54,127 nucleotides of DNA from Didymodactylos carnosus (GCA_905250885.1 CAJNOQ010000341.1:1-54127); one strand, 5' to 3'; numbered from the stretch's first letter, positions 34,153-47,261 are shown. The notes: generated by a model not told the origin, from the sequence alone. Numbers and translations: made by a program.

Positions 34153-35917
34153 ATTAATCTAGAAATAGTTTAAAATCTATTCACATTTAGAATGATCTAT
34201 TGCATTCTTCAACATATAAAATCTACACATCATTCTACGCAGACTACTGTCTATTAAGGGCCCACCCCCCTCAGAAATGGTGATTTTCGGTCAAAACATC
34301 GGTTTTGAGCTAAGCACCTGGGAAGATAGCCTGTAGTGTCTACTTTCAGAATCTGTATCGCTTTTGGTTACAAAAGTGGTTTTTCGCGGATTTTGAGCAA
34401 GTTTTCTAGCAGCCTCGAAAAAGTGGGTCTTCAAATAATAGCTTTTTCCTGGACACTTATGCAATTAAAATTTTCCTAAACACACAGATTTGTAGAGAAA
34501 ACGTTTCTGATCAAAATAAGATATTGCACAACTCTGGATGATCTTGTATCAAAAAGTTACAAGCATTTTTCTAGAAGTTCTAAAATTGAGTATTCCATAA
34601 AACGTTTTCTCTATATAAGAGTTACACCTGAAGTATTTTCCAAGATTTTTTATAGCAGTTTGTCATAGAGAGTTTATTCTTTTTTTTGTTTAAAAGAGGA
34701 AAAGAAACTACATCGTCTGACCGGCACCGATTTTTTAATTAGGTGTTAGTTTTTTATCAAATTAAGGATTTTTAGAAAATTTCTGGTTTTAGAGGTTATT
34801 GGTTGCTTGGAAAATCAATAAAGGCTTAATTGAAAAATCGGCGCCGGTCAGACCATGTAGTTAGGCGTCTAGCTTAAAACAAAACAAACTCGAACTCTCC
34901 AGCTTGAAGTATGTTAACAAATATTGGGAAACACTTCAGGGTCCTTAAAGTAAAATTAGAATAAAATTTCGTTTTTCGACTGCGATCGACAGTGATGAAA
35001 AATCGGTGATATTAGAAGATGTTATAAAAGCGTTCGTTTCGACCGTTATAAAACGTGTAGAAAATTTCTTTTTTAGTACAACAATAGTGCCCTATCCTTA
35101 CATTATAAAACTTTGAATAAACGAATAAAAACATAACCTTGCTTATTGGGTACAGTTTTTTCTAAAGTCGAAAAGGTTACGGAACAGTTTTCCAATACAT
35201 TTTGTTCTAAGATTCTTGTGGTCTTCGGGAAACATTTTTCGGTCAGACACTTTCAAATATTTTTGTACTAGACACTTTGCTCTTTCTAACAAAAAGAGAT
35301 AAAGTTTTTACGATATTCCATCGCAACGCTATATCAAAAACAAAATTAATGCAGAACTTTTGCCCCATCCCTTACTTTGAAGAAAGTAGACGTTAAAATT
35401 GACTTAAACACACTTTTATTACGATCAAACTTTGAAGATAAAAATAAATTCAAATTTGTCGACGATGCAGTATGTTAAGTACATTGTAAACACAAAGATA
35501 TTCGGTTAGACTGTGTACACCTATTCTTTCTTATTAAACTATCATGATGATGCTCTCTTATACATATATATTTTTGCAGCTGCCGTTGTCTGTCATCAAA
35601 ACAAAAAATCATTCACACACAGCATTCTATCTCTATTCAATGTTATCTGGTGCCATATTCCTTCATTTCTCTTGAAACTTGAAGCTGAACGTTTATTTTA
35701 TGTTCAAGAAAACATCTCGTAAAAAAGGAAAGCCACAAGAGACCAAAGGCTTGTAAATATAGTGCCATCATGCAGAAAAGAGAACAACTGCGAGAAGAGA
35801 GTATAGAAGAAAAAACATCCCGGTAGAGCGCTACGCCCGTTGTACTCGCACATCACGCTTTGTACGCGACGTACGTTTCGATTGGTACGCATGACGAACG
35901 TGTGCCGAGCGTAACCT
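34153..35917. other. Gene-free stretch with a small inverted repeat
   Basis: No supported gene. At 34705-34745 and 34828-34867 lie inverted copies of AACTACAT(C/G)GTCTGACCGGC followed by related sequence, making a hairpin element of about 160 bp. The preceding 34260-34560 looks like a decayed dispersed repeat (long runs without coding, GC-richer start). Confidence 0.6.
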
Positions 35918-36250
35918 GATTTTCTCTCTCTACAGTTCCATAGTAACCTGTTTATCTGACATCCATGATAAACCTCTAAAAATGGTACATGGTGCGCATT
36001 GTACGCATAATATGTATTTTGTACAGAAAATGCGCATGACGTACGCGTATGTCACATGCACGTTGTGTACAGAGCTTGACGTGCGTGTACGACGGGCATC
36101 TGGTCTGATCTGGGCAATAACAAAAAACAAGTAATCTTCTAAGTTCTCAATCTTCTCCCTTCATTTATTGTATTACTTTTTTTTTGTATTGACTTTTTTT
36201 CCCATACAAAGATGGTATATTGAGTGATATAATACAATCTCAGATTGCGA
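35918..36250. repeat. GTAC-rich dispersed repeat, copy 1
   Basis: About 330 bp found again at 38926-39240 in the same orientation with few differences. It is unusually dense in GTAC, GTACGC and TGCGCAT, starting in the more diverged flank at about 35830. No coding capacity and no clear terminal inverted repeat of its own. Confidence 0.85.
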
Positions 36251-37743
36251 TTTTGCTCAGTGTACTATTCTTTTTCTTCTTCAAATAAAGGTTTATATAA
36301 GATCGTGGCTAATTCTGAAGACGTACCCTGCTGAAACGGAACAACAATTAGAAATTGTACGTGTATTTTCAGACAGACTATGATAAGGATTGTTTATGGA
36401 ATATCGGGATCTGTAACTTCAAAGTCGCCACTATGGGTGAATGTACTCATTTTACCGATACTTTTCTACTATGAACTATGATGAATTTTATACCCTCTTC
36501 TATAATTATAGTACACGACGAATACCATAATCAACTATGGAATATTTTGGTTCTCTCACGATAGAGCATACCCTTCTATATGAAATTTTGATCTAATAAT
36601 TTCGAACTTTCACAAGAATTAAACAGTAGGATAGGCTGTCAAAAAAACCTATTTAAACATGAAACTATGTGGAAAGTTTGCGATCGAGCTGTTTTTCTAT
36701 CGACACTATATAGTATCTATGATAAAAATTTCAGATGTAAGTCATGTATCACTCATTCAAAGTTTACTGTTTTGATATCTGTTCAACAATAAAAAAAAAA
36801 CTTCCTCATAAAATAAGTGGGATGCTTAATTAAATCTCATTTTAATAATAAGATAGTTCTATTGCATAGGAACATGGTAAATGTCGAAATATATGGTGTT
36901 TATAGACCTTTTTTTTGGAAGAATCAAAAAGAATTTTGAAGCATATATCTTCTTCTGTTCTTCGTCTTCAAGGACTAAATACTAAACAAAATTGGTGAAT
37001 GATTTACTTTTCTTTAACGTCTTAAAATAAGACCTTTTTTTTGTTATAAGTCTCATGATAAGACAGATGCAGTCATTCATCTTAAACTAAGATGACAGCA
37101 AATAATTAAAACAAATTTTTTTTCGAATGAAAATTTCAATATCTGTGATGATTTTATAAAATCTGAATGTCTCGCAACAAATATGATACGATATTGTAAC
37201 AAACTAGACATTCATTATTTTATTATTAGGTCTTATAAAAATCCTTTCGTCTATAAGTGCATATTATCGGTTCTTGAATACAATAAAAACTATATTTTCA
37301 AGCGTATTAATGATTAGAGCGATCATTTACACAATACAATAGTAATGTCCAAAAAAAGACAACAATGTATCGTCTTCTTACTTATTTACTTCCGTTCTAT
37401 TTTTTACTACTATTTGACGTTAGATTGAGGAAAAATACGTATGATTTCTATTTCTTTTTTTGCTGAAGCTATAGTTCCATCATATGTATGTCTACCAAAA
37501 AAACGTTTTTTCTGTTTGTTTTTTCTCGCAAAATTCTATTCTAGGCGTTCTTTATCTAACATGATCATAGAAGTATTGAGTAGAAAAATGTGCGTGAGAC
37601 ACACAACAACAGAACAATGAGTACATAATTGAAGAAATAAAAGAGACATGTTTGCATTTTATTAAGGAAAGTAAATATCTATATGTGATGGATTCATAAA
37701 CCAAGTTTAGTCTATGGTAAATAAAAGTAAAAAAGTGGAGAAA
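36251..37743. other. Gene-free AT-rich stretch
   Basis: I see no protein-like translation, RNA gene or defined repeat here on either strand. Confidence 0.5.
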
Positions 37744-39876
37744 GGACCCCGCCAGGTAAGATCGAAAATCTTCTATGCAAAATATTTATATTTGCTTATC
37801 AATTTTATTTCTTATGATTTGAAAAAGATTTGACAAAGTATTCACAATCTATCACTATGAAAAAATATCAACAGGGCATAAGTTCGTCAAATGTTAAATT
37901 GACATATATCAAACTTTGTTAGAAATATATGAAATCACTTTTTTTTCCTCTAAGAATAGTTTCTTTCGTTATTATAATATTAGGTACAGTCTACAATGCA
38001 TGAACTAACTCAATTTCAATGAAATAGTATTACAATATTTGTTAACAAAGAAGGTTAAAGTATATATTTGTTTTACTTCAGAAATTATGATTAATTATTA
38101 TTAATGAAAATATAACAACGCATGCTGAATACGAATGATTCATATGATCGAAGTGTAGTTTTAATATTTTTTTACATAAATATGCATCTTCTTTGTTCTT
38201 TGTCCACAAACATTATGATATAATATTGAATGAATATAATTCCATTGTGATAAATAAGCTATCTCATTTCTTCATTATGTCTATTTGACTACCTCTGTTC
38301 ATTTATTGAAAACTGTCACTAATTTATTCGCCGGTGGCCTATTAATCAAAACGAATTAATTCACTCTATATCAAACAGTCAGCATTCTTAGTGTATCTAG
38401 AGTAACATAACAGATTTTACACTGAACAAATCTGGTATATGTTATATGTAATCAATATAAACATTTTAAAAACTTACTGATTTGCCATAACAAAAAATTT
38501 AAATAGTGCATATTGAAGAGCATAAAAAGATCTTCAAAATGAAGTATAACATTGCCATTACTCGTACATATTTACTGACTTCTTTCTCATTCAGCCTCCT
38601 CCAATTCAGTTATATTGAACCACTTTGGATGCTAACGTATTTTCCATTTGTTTTGAACAGTTATGTGATATACTGTTTAACTCACACTACGATCACACTA
38701 CAGCCTTAATCACGATTAAAGTTAATCATAATTAACGATTTTGTAGTGTGCTCGCATCCTTTTTTAGTCACGATTAGAGCAGCCATACTACATTTAATCG
38801 CGATTAAAACTTACCCAGGTCGGGCGGCACGGCAGTTGTACATGGACGTCACGTACACTTGATCTCCATCACGGTTGGTACATATAACGAAAATGTATGC
38901 ACGGTACGCGTACCGAATGTGACATGATTTTCTCTCTCTACAGTTCCATAGTAACCTGTTTATCTGACATCCATGATAAACCTCTAAAAATGGTACATGG
39001 TGCGCATTGTACGCATAATATGCATTTTGTACAGTAAATACGCATGACATACGCGTATATCACGTGCACGTTGTGTACAGAGTTTGACGTACGCGTACGA
39101 CGGGCATCTGGTCTGATCTGAGCAATAACAAAAAAACAAGTAATCTTCTAACTCAATCTCCTCCCTTTATTTATTTTGTTACCTTTTTTCCCATACAAAG
39201 ATGGTATATTGAGTGATATAATGCAATCCCAGATTGCGCATACGGTCTCAGCTGGCTAATTGTGACTACGCTATTCATCTTTTAATCATGATTAAGGTGT
39301 CGATCACACTACAGCCTTAATCTCGATTAACTAATCACGATTAGCTTAATTGTGATTAAGGCTGTAGCGTGGCCGTAGTATCAGTTTTGTTCGATGATTA
39401 TAAATCTGACATTGGTATTACAGAACAATAAAAATCTGCTAAAAAAAGTGATATTTTTCTGAGTTAATACAACATTTTCTGTCTAAGTAAAAAGTCTGTT
39501 ACTTGAACAGAAAACGTTTAGCCCAAAATACCTTTAATCGAAAACTCAGACCTCGAGGATGTTTCTAACAAAGTTTGATATATGTCAATTTAACATTTGA
39601 CGAACTTATGCCCTGTTGATATTTTTTCATAGTGACAGATTGTGAATACTTTGTCAAATCTTTTTCAAATCATAAGAAATAAAATTGATAAGCAAATATC
39701 AATATTTTGCATAGAAACATGTGCTGATTTTAATGGTAAAAATCGCTTTCGAAAATACTTTTTGATTTTAAAGTTATAGCCGTTTTACTATATTTGAGTC
39801 CAATGAACTTTGAAAAACTCTAACACCAGATTCTTATGCGCTAGAGTCAGATTTTCGATCTTATCCGGCGGGGTCC
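37744..39876. mobile_element. Foldback element, 2.1 kb, with a nested insertion
   Basis: The outer ends GGACCCCGCC(A/G)G(G/A)TAAGATCG are inverted copies. The left arm (37744-37922) continues as the inverse of the right arm (39566-39876), except that the right arm has about 125 bp more after the first 28 bases. Either the left arm lost this block or the right gained it. The interior has no transposase frame and contains a smaller composite element at 38690-39375. Confidence 0.75.
38690..39375. mobile_element. Composite insertion carrying GTAC-rich repeat copy 2
   Basis: Both ends carry inverted CACACTACAGCCTTAATC-type sequence with GATTAA palindromes (38692-38715 and 39352-39372), and an additional direct copy lies at 39308-39335. 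Between them sits the second copy of the 330 bp GTAC-rich repeat (38926-39240). The unit lies within the larger foldback, so it is the younger insertion or the original cargo. Confidence 0.6.
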
Positions 39877-39879
39877 GTT

Positions 39880-40140
39880 TTTATTGATTTTTTTGGTGAA
39901 AATCTCAGGGATTTTTCGATATAAAAATTCAAAAATAGGAAAAAAAGTATATCATTCGACTTAGTTTTTGACTCTGACTCCGAATATGATATTTTTATTG
40001 CATAACAGCTGAGTTCTGACGGAGACAATTGAGAATTACAGGCAGAATTTCGATTTTTTCGCTCCCGATCTAGAAAAAATGAATTTTCAGTTCTAATGAA
40101 ACACAAACTCGGCGTTGTCTCTTCACACAAAAAACTAGAT
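39880..40140. repeat. Dispersed repeat, copy 1
   Basis: Shares ordered blocks (GGTGAAAATCTC, CCGAATAT(G/A)ATATTTTTATTG, TGAGTTCTGA, ATTGAGAATTAC and TCTAGAAAAAA) with 50265-50480 in the same orientation. An old, diverged repeat family without coding potential. Confidence 0.6.
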
Positions 40141-40856
40141 AGGTTTGCAAAACTGTTTATGAGCTTGTTATAGGAGAGTCCAAGATGTCTACTCAGTATA
40201 GACCTTTAACTTCAACTTCGATCAAACATCAGATTTATCCTTAGTTTTTAATGCTGAACTTGAAAAAAATACTTTCAAAAAATTAGAAGAACGAAAAAGA
40301 CGAAAGTTTCAATAATTTTGAAACTGAAGCATTTTTTGCTCAAGTATTTTCAATTTTTCCACACGAAAATAATTTTTTCAAACATTAAAACACACATTTT
40401 TTGAATCAGCTTGACGCACTCTATCCAACCATGTATAAAAAATGCAAAAATAAAAACTTGCTGAATTTTCCACACGTTAACTATGCCTAAAATACCGTAA
40501 CAGACGTCAAATGATGACCATAATCATCATCGATATGTCACAGCAGTGAGCAATGAATGTCCGTTTAGCCGGTTAAAACTTATCAAGAACTGTTTAAGGT
40601 CTATGATGGGCGATGAAAGGTTATTTCATTTAATGCTATGCTCGACAGAAAGGAATTTTCTCGACAGCAATCATCGAATGCCTTTAACATCAATTTTTTG
40701 AATAAACTGAATTAGCCTGTAGATATATATATATAAAAGAAAATTGTGTTTTCTTACTTCTATGGCGTTCCCCCAAAAAATACACACTCGCCACGGCATG
40801 TCTGCCTCCTTTTGTTGTGTCCTTCCATTAACCGAGTTAAAACAATAAATATATTA

Positions 40857-40981
40857 GAGCAATAAGGAGATATCTCTTTTCGCACAGGCATATCTTTCTG
40901 TTCTCTTTCGTTTCAATCGACGCGCTGAGGCAAAAAAATGTTGGCACACGAGATATCGTATGTGAAAAGAGATATCTCTTT
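40857..40981. repeat. Short inverted repeat with GAGATATCTC ends
   Basis: AGAGCAATAAGGAGATATCT at the left and its near inverse at the right enclose about 45 bp of unrelated sequence. A small hairpin element with no coding role. Confidence 0.7.
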
Positions 40982-41027
40982 ATTTGCTAGTGCTCTGTTA
41001 TTAGATCTAGCATTCGAATATAGATAT

Positions 41028-42357
41028 ACATATATCTGACTATTGATATTTGCTTCGCATGTGTCACATTTTTCTTGACAGAAAAAGAGAAATCAGAAGG
41101 AAAATAGAATTCTTTTTCCTTACTAGTCGTTCTTGAAATTATTCTTTGAGGATTCTTGCGTCGTATAAATTCTTGAAGGAATCTTTGTGCTATGATTTTT
41201 CGTTTCAAGATCTTGCAAAAAAAAAAAATCTGATTGATTCTTTCAGGAATCATTGTGACTGTCTCCTTCAAGAATTTATCAAAGTTTTTTTTCTTTAAAC
41301 ACTCTTTTCTTGTATTTTCTTTAAGGAATCTTTCCTCATACTTTCTTTAAGGAATCTTGTTTTAAACTCGTTTATTGATGTGAGAATAGAAAATCCAAAA
41401 AGTACAAGCTACAAAAGCGGATTGAGGATCCATACACATGCGGTCACAGTAAAAAAGAAAATGAGGAATAAGGAAAAGTTCCTGTAATTATTATATCTTT
41501 TTTATAGATATGATAACAAATAGAAACTTACTTGTAAAATTTCGAAGGAAAAATTTATATCTGTGATCATAACCAGACTTTTTAGTAAGAGAAAGTTATT
41601 CTATGAGTAAATCTTTTCTTTTATTGATGTTAGTGGCATAGACAAATAAATATACAATTAAACCATTTCAATGAACATATTGACTAATTTTGAATAGATT
41701 ATTACCAAATTGTGAGGGGTAAGTACAGTAGATGAAATTAATTTTAAGAATTTTATAACGGTTAATTCGTCAAGATGACAGCTGTTGCAGAAGTGTAGAA
41801 GAGATTTGTGAAACGGGTGAAGAGAGACAAGGGCAAAAGCATACAATAGTTCGTCAACAGATGGATGAGACTTTAAAACAGAAAAAACGATCAAATTAGA
41901 TAATGTGATAGAGAATAAAAACGACAATATCTATAAGATAAAAATGAGAAATCATGAAGACTAAATGCATATACCAAGTTCCTCTTTCATACATTGGGTT
42001 AATTTTTCAATAAGGTTATTTTCGTCCATCACTAAAGCCTTAACTATATCCACTGACTAGAGTGTATCACTACGGTTAACTGTCTGTCATCATGAACTAA
42101 GTTCTTTGTTCTGTCTGGCACGTGTACAGTTTCTCTGTATATAAAGATATAAGAAAAAAAATCTAAAAGAATCTTGACAGAATACTCAAGACAAGAATAG
42201 TCAAGAAAAAAAGATAAGATTCCTTCAAGCATTTATACGACACAAGAATCCTTAAAGAATAATTTCAAGAACGTCGACTGATACTCTTTTCTGTGAAGAA
42301 AAATGGGACAAATGTGAAGTAAATGCCACTAGAGATATATCTCAGATATATGTGCGA
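41028..42357. mobile_element. Foldback element, about 1.3 kb
   Basis: The arms at about 41028-41197 and 42213-42357 are inverted copies sharing CGTTCTTGAAATTATTCTTT and GTCGTATAAATTCTTGAAGG-like sequence. Next to the left arm the unit CTTTAAGGAATCTT is repeated in tandem (about 41310-41360). The interior encodes nothing recognisable. The exact ends and a target duplication could not be fixed. Confidence 0.68.
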
Positions 42358-42986
42358 TTTGCGCTAGTATTGTACGGTATGAGTGAAAATTTCGAAAAAA
42401 TAAACTTGAATGTCATTTTTTTTCCATTATTAGGTTAATGCTAACATTGGCGATTAAGGAAAAAAAACTTTTTCGACTGTCAGTCTCTTTGTTCTCTTAA
42501 AACTCAAGTTTTTCTTTAATATAGCTATTATCCGTTCCAAAAAGTAAGGCCTGTCATTATCTTTTGAATAACTAAAAGGGAATAAAAGATAAAGGCTAAT
42601 GATTTTCATTGTTTGGTGACCAAGACTTGAAGCTAGCTTTTCATAAGCAAAAACGAGTTTTGGAAAAGTTTTCGAAGCCGACTTTTCAGAGGATCTTTGA
42701 AAAACCAGTTCTACTCTCTGAAAGATGGCATATAAAATTATGAAGTTTCTTTTATTGATATATAGTTCAAAGTGTCCTCTGCAAAACTGAATATAAGCAA
42801 CATCTTGGAAATCCGTGGTTCGCGAGCTATGGACGTTTTTTCTGAAGCCTTAGCACTTCTCTGCCGTTAGGTTTGGGACCGCCAGAAATGAATGAAAACA
42901 TAGGTTATCCACTATGCTGAATCTCGTGGTAATGTTAGTTTTCAGAACAAAATGTAAGAATCGAGTGAAAACCTATACTAGGTGAA
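42358..42986. repeat. Decayed dispersed repeat related to the 23.8-24.3 kb foldback interior
   Basis: On the minus strand, parts of this stretch (for example ATTACCACGAGA(C/T)TCAGCAT near 42920-42945) correspond to 23915-23945, and similarly GAAAACGTTTTGC/AAACGAGTTTT-type stretches occur in both. No gene is visible. Confidence 0.5.
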
Positions 42987-43327
42987 ATAATCCATTTTTG
43001 ATTATTTTCATCAAAAATTAAACAGTTCATAACTCAGTCAAAATCCATTCAAGCTACTTCAGAATGTGAGGAAATACTCCATTTTATCTGCAGCATACCC
43101 TAAAGCTCAAAAAATATTTAAAAAATCAACAGGAAATACTTTGATTTCTAGAAAGGTTCCCAGAAACTTTCGGAACTAAAAGAATATTTTTTATTGATTT
43201 TATGTACAGAATCAAATGAGCGGATAAAATGGAGTATTTCCTCACATTCTGAAGCAGCTTAAATGGATTTTGACTGAGTTATGAATTTTTTAATTTTTGA
43301 TGAAAATAATCAAAAATGGGTTATTCT
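42987..43327. repeat. Inverted repeat element of about 340 bp
   Basis: The arms 42987-43090 and 43222-43327 are inverted copies with few changes (AATGGAGTATTTCCTCACAT shared). The part TGAGTTATGAATTTTTTAAT also occurs at 23813-23833 in the first foldback, linking the two. Confidence 0.8.
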
Positions 43328-44837
43328 TTCTTCACTTTCTTTTTGTTTGAAAGAGCATAGTTTGAACTACAGAACGTGTATCAAATAAAATTTTCCCTCA
43401 CCAAACTTCATTGAAAAACAATTCAAAAACTATACATCATTAATACTATTCTAGTTAAATTTTACTAAAACATATCAAGAAAAGCTTTTTACTGGTGTCA
43501 AAAATAATCACTTTTTCCTGAAACCAAATACACGAAAAAATAGCCCGTGAAAAATTCTATGGATCTGATCTCATTAAAAATTTTCAGGTTACTTTGTGGT
43601 TTTTTGAAAGGCTTGCTAAAAGTCAGATTTTCCAAAAATCGAGATTTTGCGTCTAACAATTAGGGCTTTCAGCACAACCATCACATAAAATACGAAGTGA
43701 ATGAGATTAGTTTTTGTTTTACATCAGATTGTACAAAATTGAATGGTGATCATTTTATAGTTCAAAAATTGGAAAAAAGTTCATCTGTTAATTCAAGAAT
43801 TGGCAATTAACTGATTCTAACGGTGCTAATATAAACGATTATTTCTTCACAGATACTGAATAAAAAGGAAATGTATTGCACGCCATTCGAAAGAGCGTTT
43901 CAACCATTCTCGGATGTAATAATCATTCATCTTTCAAGCTTATCCTTAAAACAAGAAAAGAATCGTTTCGAAGAAGATAGAGAAGGGACATTTTGACGAT
44001 TTACCAGAACACTTTTAGTGATGTTTAGTTTTTAAATTTTTTTCAATGAGGATTTGCGAGAGATAATTTTATTTGATACGCGTTTTGTAGTTCAGACTTT
44101 GCTCTTCCAAACAAAAAGAAAATGAAGTCTCCAGAATAGTAGGAGCATAGAGAAACAGCGCTCGACGTTTGTTGCAAAAGTTATCCCGTTATCTCTGATC
44201 TGCGTTTAATGGTGAAGGAACCAGCAAAAAATGAAATTCAGTATTGTTCACATATATTTTGAATCCTTCATAAAATGCGCAAAGCAAAATGAGAAAAGAA
44301 ACGAAAACAACAGAAATTTCGGTCTCCTTATTTCATGTTATTCCTGTATATGTATTTTTACCATTACTTTTAAATATACTACATAGATTGCATTGGCACT
44401 TTGTTTAATCTAGGTTGCTGAGAGAGTTTCTAGTCTCACTTAATCGAAGAACCCGAGGTTAACGACTAGTAGAAGCCAAGAGTAAAAATACGTGATGACA
44501 TGAACCAACAATAACGAATTTGTTCATCAATAGGTACTGTGTTCGTGAAAAAAGAGGAAAAGGAAGATTTTTCACAAAAAGTGGCCAAAAAGAGGATTTA
44601 TAGAAAAAAAGAGGAAAAAGAGGCGGAGTGGGAGGCCAGTGTCATTTTAATCTCACGGGACACTTTTCTAGTAAAAGTGATTTTTCTCAGAAACGACAAA
44701 ATATTTTGAGCTTAAAATTTGGGCATATGCTCTACATCATCGTAGATAAAAGGAGTAAGAAAATTGCGGAGAAAACTTTAGTATGAACGACGATTTCAGA
44801 AAAACAAAATCGAAAACGTATACTCTCTAAAAAAAGG
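43328..44837. other. Gene-free repeat-like stretch
   Basis: No coding signal. At 44530-44630 the purine-rich motif AAAGAGGA(A/T) recurs several times. The remainder is AT-rich, without defined repeats that I can delimit. Confidence 0.45.
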
Positions 44838-45150
44838 TATTTTAAATATGGAAAATGGAATAACCATTTTAACCATATCATAACTGTTTAAACGTTTTTT
44901 ACTTTTATCAGAAAACCCTTTTGGCAGTTTTAGAACACGACAAAGCCGTGATTTAACAAACCTTGAATTGCTTTGGTATTTTAAAATATCTAAAAGGTTT
45001 TTTTGTGACGTGAAGAAACCTCAATCGTTTTTCAGAACATAATTTAGCCGTATTTTAGAAAATGAAAATTAGTTTTTTGATAAGAATAAGAAACTTTTAA
45101 ACAGTTATGATATGATTCAAATGGTTATACCCTTTAAACATTTTTCACGT
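44838..45150. repeat. Inverted repeat element of about 310 bp
   Basis: The inverted arms 44838-44905 and 45087-45150 share AACTGTTTAAA/TTTAAACAGTTATGATATG-type sequence, with TTTTAGAA-rich sequence between. No coding capacity. Confidence 0.65.
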
Positions 45151-45969
45151 GTGGTTAAACCTGTTTTGTGACAGTTTTCAGTGTTTTAAGCCTTAAAATA
45201 GCTTTAAATTTTTTCTTTCATTTTCTAGTGGTTCTTCTCTCTGTTCGTTCGAGAGAGTGGAAGAGCTCACTAGCTAGGACGTATATAACACGTCTGTTGA
45301 ACAGTATGAGCGATGACCCACACCGTTAAGAATCTGACTGTCTCATTTTTCATTTTCTGTATGTCGTATTAACCCTTTAGTCCCCTTGGTCACTGGAGTG
45401 ATCATTTGTAGTACGATTGTGAAAAATAATTGAAGCATGGAATTCAAAAACTTTAGGAACATTTCTTGTAGTGAACTCCATAAGCTATCGATTGAAAATA
45501 AAAATATCGAAACGCGAAGGTATTGAGCAGCTTCCGATCTACGGATCCGATCGGACGTCCGATCTTCGGAAATCACCGGAATTAAAAGATTCGACCTGGG
45601 ATGTTCTTCTTTTAGACCGAGTATATGCGCATCTTGTCGTGTATGAGATAAGATACGCTATACGCCAGAGGTGGACGATGGACCATCTTTAGCTCCATCG
45701 CGGGGATCCCCTCGCAAACTTCTTGTCTCGTCGTCGCCCCGTACCTCGCTGAGTTTTGAAAATACTACTTAGCGAGGATCGCTCCGTAAGTTTTCTGCTA
45801 CGTCGCCGGCTCGTCCATCGTCAATAAAATTTTCCCATGTTTCACATGATACAAAGCCTTATATAATATCAAATGGATCGTTTGTTCATTCTTCACAGCT
45901 GGTAAACCAAACCTCTTCTAACAAAGTGTATTTTCTTTAACTTTCATATTATCAATGATTTTATACTTC
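45151..45969. other. Gene-free stretch with a GC-richer island
   Basis: No gene supported. A GC-richer patch at 45690-45830 contains two related CTCGC-rich segments (CGCGGGGATCCCCTCGC and GCGAGGATCGCTCCGT), probably the remains of a small palindromic element. Confidence 0.45.
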
Positions 45970-46140
45970 CCCAGGTCAAACAAATCGTATACGATCGAGT
46001 CTGAATCACACAAAATCGTGCCAAATCGTATGAAAATCATATATGAATCGTGGTATCTGACTTGTCCTCTGGATCGTATAATACGATCGTACAAGATCAT
46101 ATACGATCATACAACTTGGTATGAAATCGTATAATACGAA
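45970..46140. repeat. Cluster of degenerate ATCGTATA/TACGAT palindromes
   Basis: About ten occurrences of ATCGTAT, TACGATC or close variants lie in 170 bp, several back to back as ATCGTATACGAT. Directly after it, TTTATACAGATAGTT is repeated three or more times (46170-46250). Confidence 0.7.
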
Positions 46141-46510
46141 CCAGATGACAAATCAGATACCCTTATAGTTTATACAGATAGTTTTGTTAGTTGTTTTATA
46201 CAGATAGTTTCTTATAGTTTTACAGTTAGTTTATACAGATTAGTTTAGTTTAGTCTTCCTTTAAAAAGATTTTAATACTTAATTAATATGTCAAATGTGA
46301 TGGACGATAATAACGATATAGCCACAGGCAATGCTATAATTATAGACAAAGAGGTAGATATATCGAATGAAAAAGAGCAACCGAGAAAGAGATATAATAT
46401 AACATTCTTGATTATGATTATAACACATGACTCTGTTCAAGAAAAAAAGAGAAATTATAAAAGAAGAAAAACATCTTTCATTAGAGAAAAGACAGTGATT
46501 AGTTCCTCTT

Positions 46511-46813
46511 CAAATTGTTTGATAGAGCAGTTTTTAAATTAAATAATTTACTTATGAAGCACAATACTGCTATGAACATGATTATTATAATCACACGTAA
46601 CTTCTATCCATTGATATTTCGACAGGGTCTCCTCTCATTATCAGAATGAAAGGAACAAGTGTATATACGAACTATCTAGCACAGTGTCAAAAAGTAATTA
46701 AGAGAGAAAAAGAATAAACACGTAGTAGTACAAGACTGTTATGAACATGATAGCAATATTATACTTCATAAGTAAATTATTTAATTTAAAAACTGCTCTA
46801 TTAAACAATTTTA
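46511..46813. repeat. Inverted repeat, arms about 70 bp
   Basis: The arms 46511-46580 and 46738-46813 are inverted copies (GAGCAGTTTTTAAATTAAAT and the following bases) with few mismatches. Short frames at 46288-46542 and 46741-46932 overlap it but show no recognisable protein. Confidence 0.75.
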
Positions 46814-47261
46814 TTTTTAACACTTGCCGAAAGTACGGTGATGTAGTTTTCAATTCGATAAGACATGTAGCAAAACTATCCGTGAAACACCAAAAATGTA
46901 AATGTGATTTAGAATATTTACGACTGTGTTAAATATATAATCTGAATCCAAAATTTATTAGATTTAGACTATGGAAGAACCAGATGAAATCTCAACCAGA
47001 ATATCAACAATTTTAACGTCAATGCATTCAAAATGAATATAAAAATAGACATCGAGATTCATTGAAATTAAAGAATAATTTTAATTGTATTATGACTGTA
47101 TTGAAAAAGAAACTATCAACAGATTACAACAATTCAGAACAAGGGAAAAAAGTGTTTTGATCATCAAAAATGATTGTTTTAATCATCAAATTTCTTTCTA
47201 TCGAAATGCTCACCAAAAAAGACCATTTTTGGGTAGTGACAGTGGAGTGCATGGCACGTTC

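Noticed and set aside
41658..41927. Minus-strand frame of 89 codons in the 41-42.4 kb foldback
   Set aside because: Hydrophobic, Leu/Ser-rich translation without motifs; sits between inverted arms and shows no splice context.
45690..45830. GC-rich patch as a possible tRNA or small RNA gene
   Set aside because: No cloverleaf, no internal promoter boxes and no CCA-adjacent stem could be drawn; better explained as palindrome remains.
46288..46542. Plus-strand frame of 84 codons beginning MSNVMDDNND
   Set aside because: Composition is Asn/Ile/Lys-rich and no domain is visible; it runs into an inverted repeat at its end. A remnant of a transposon frame is possible but unsupported.
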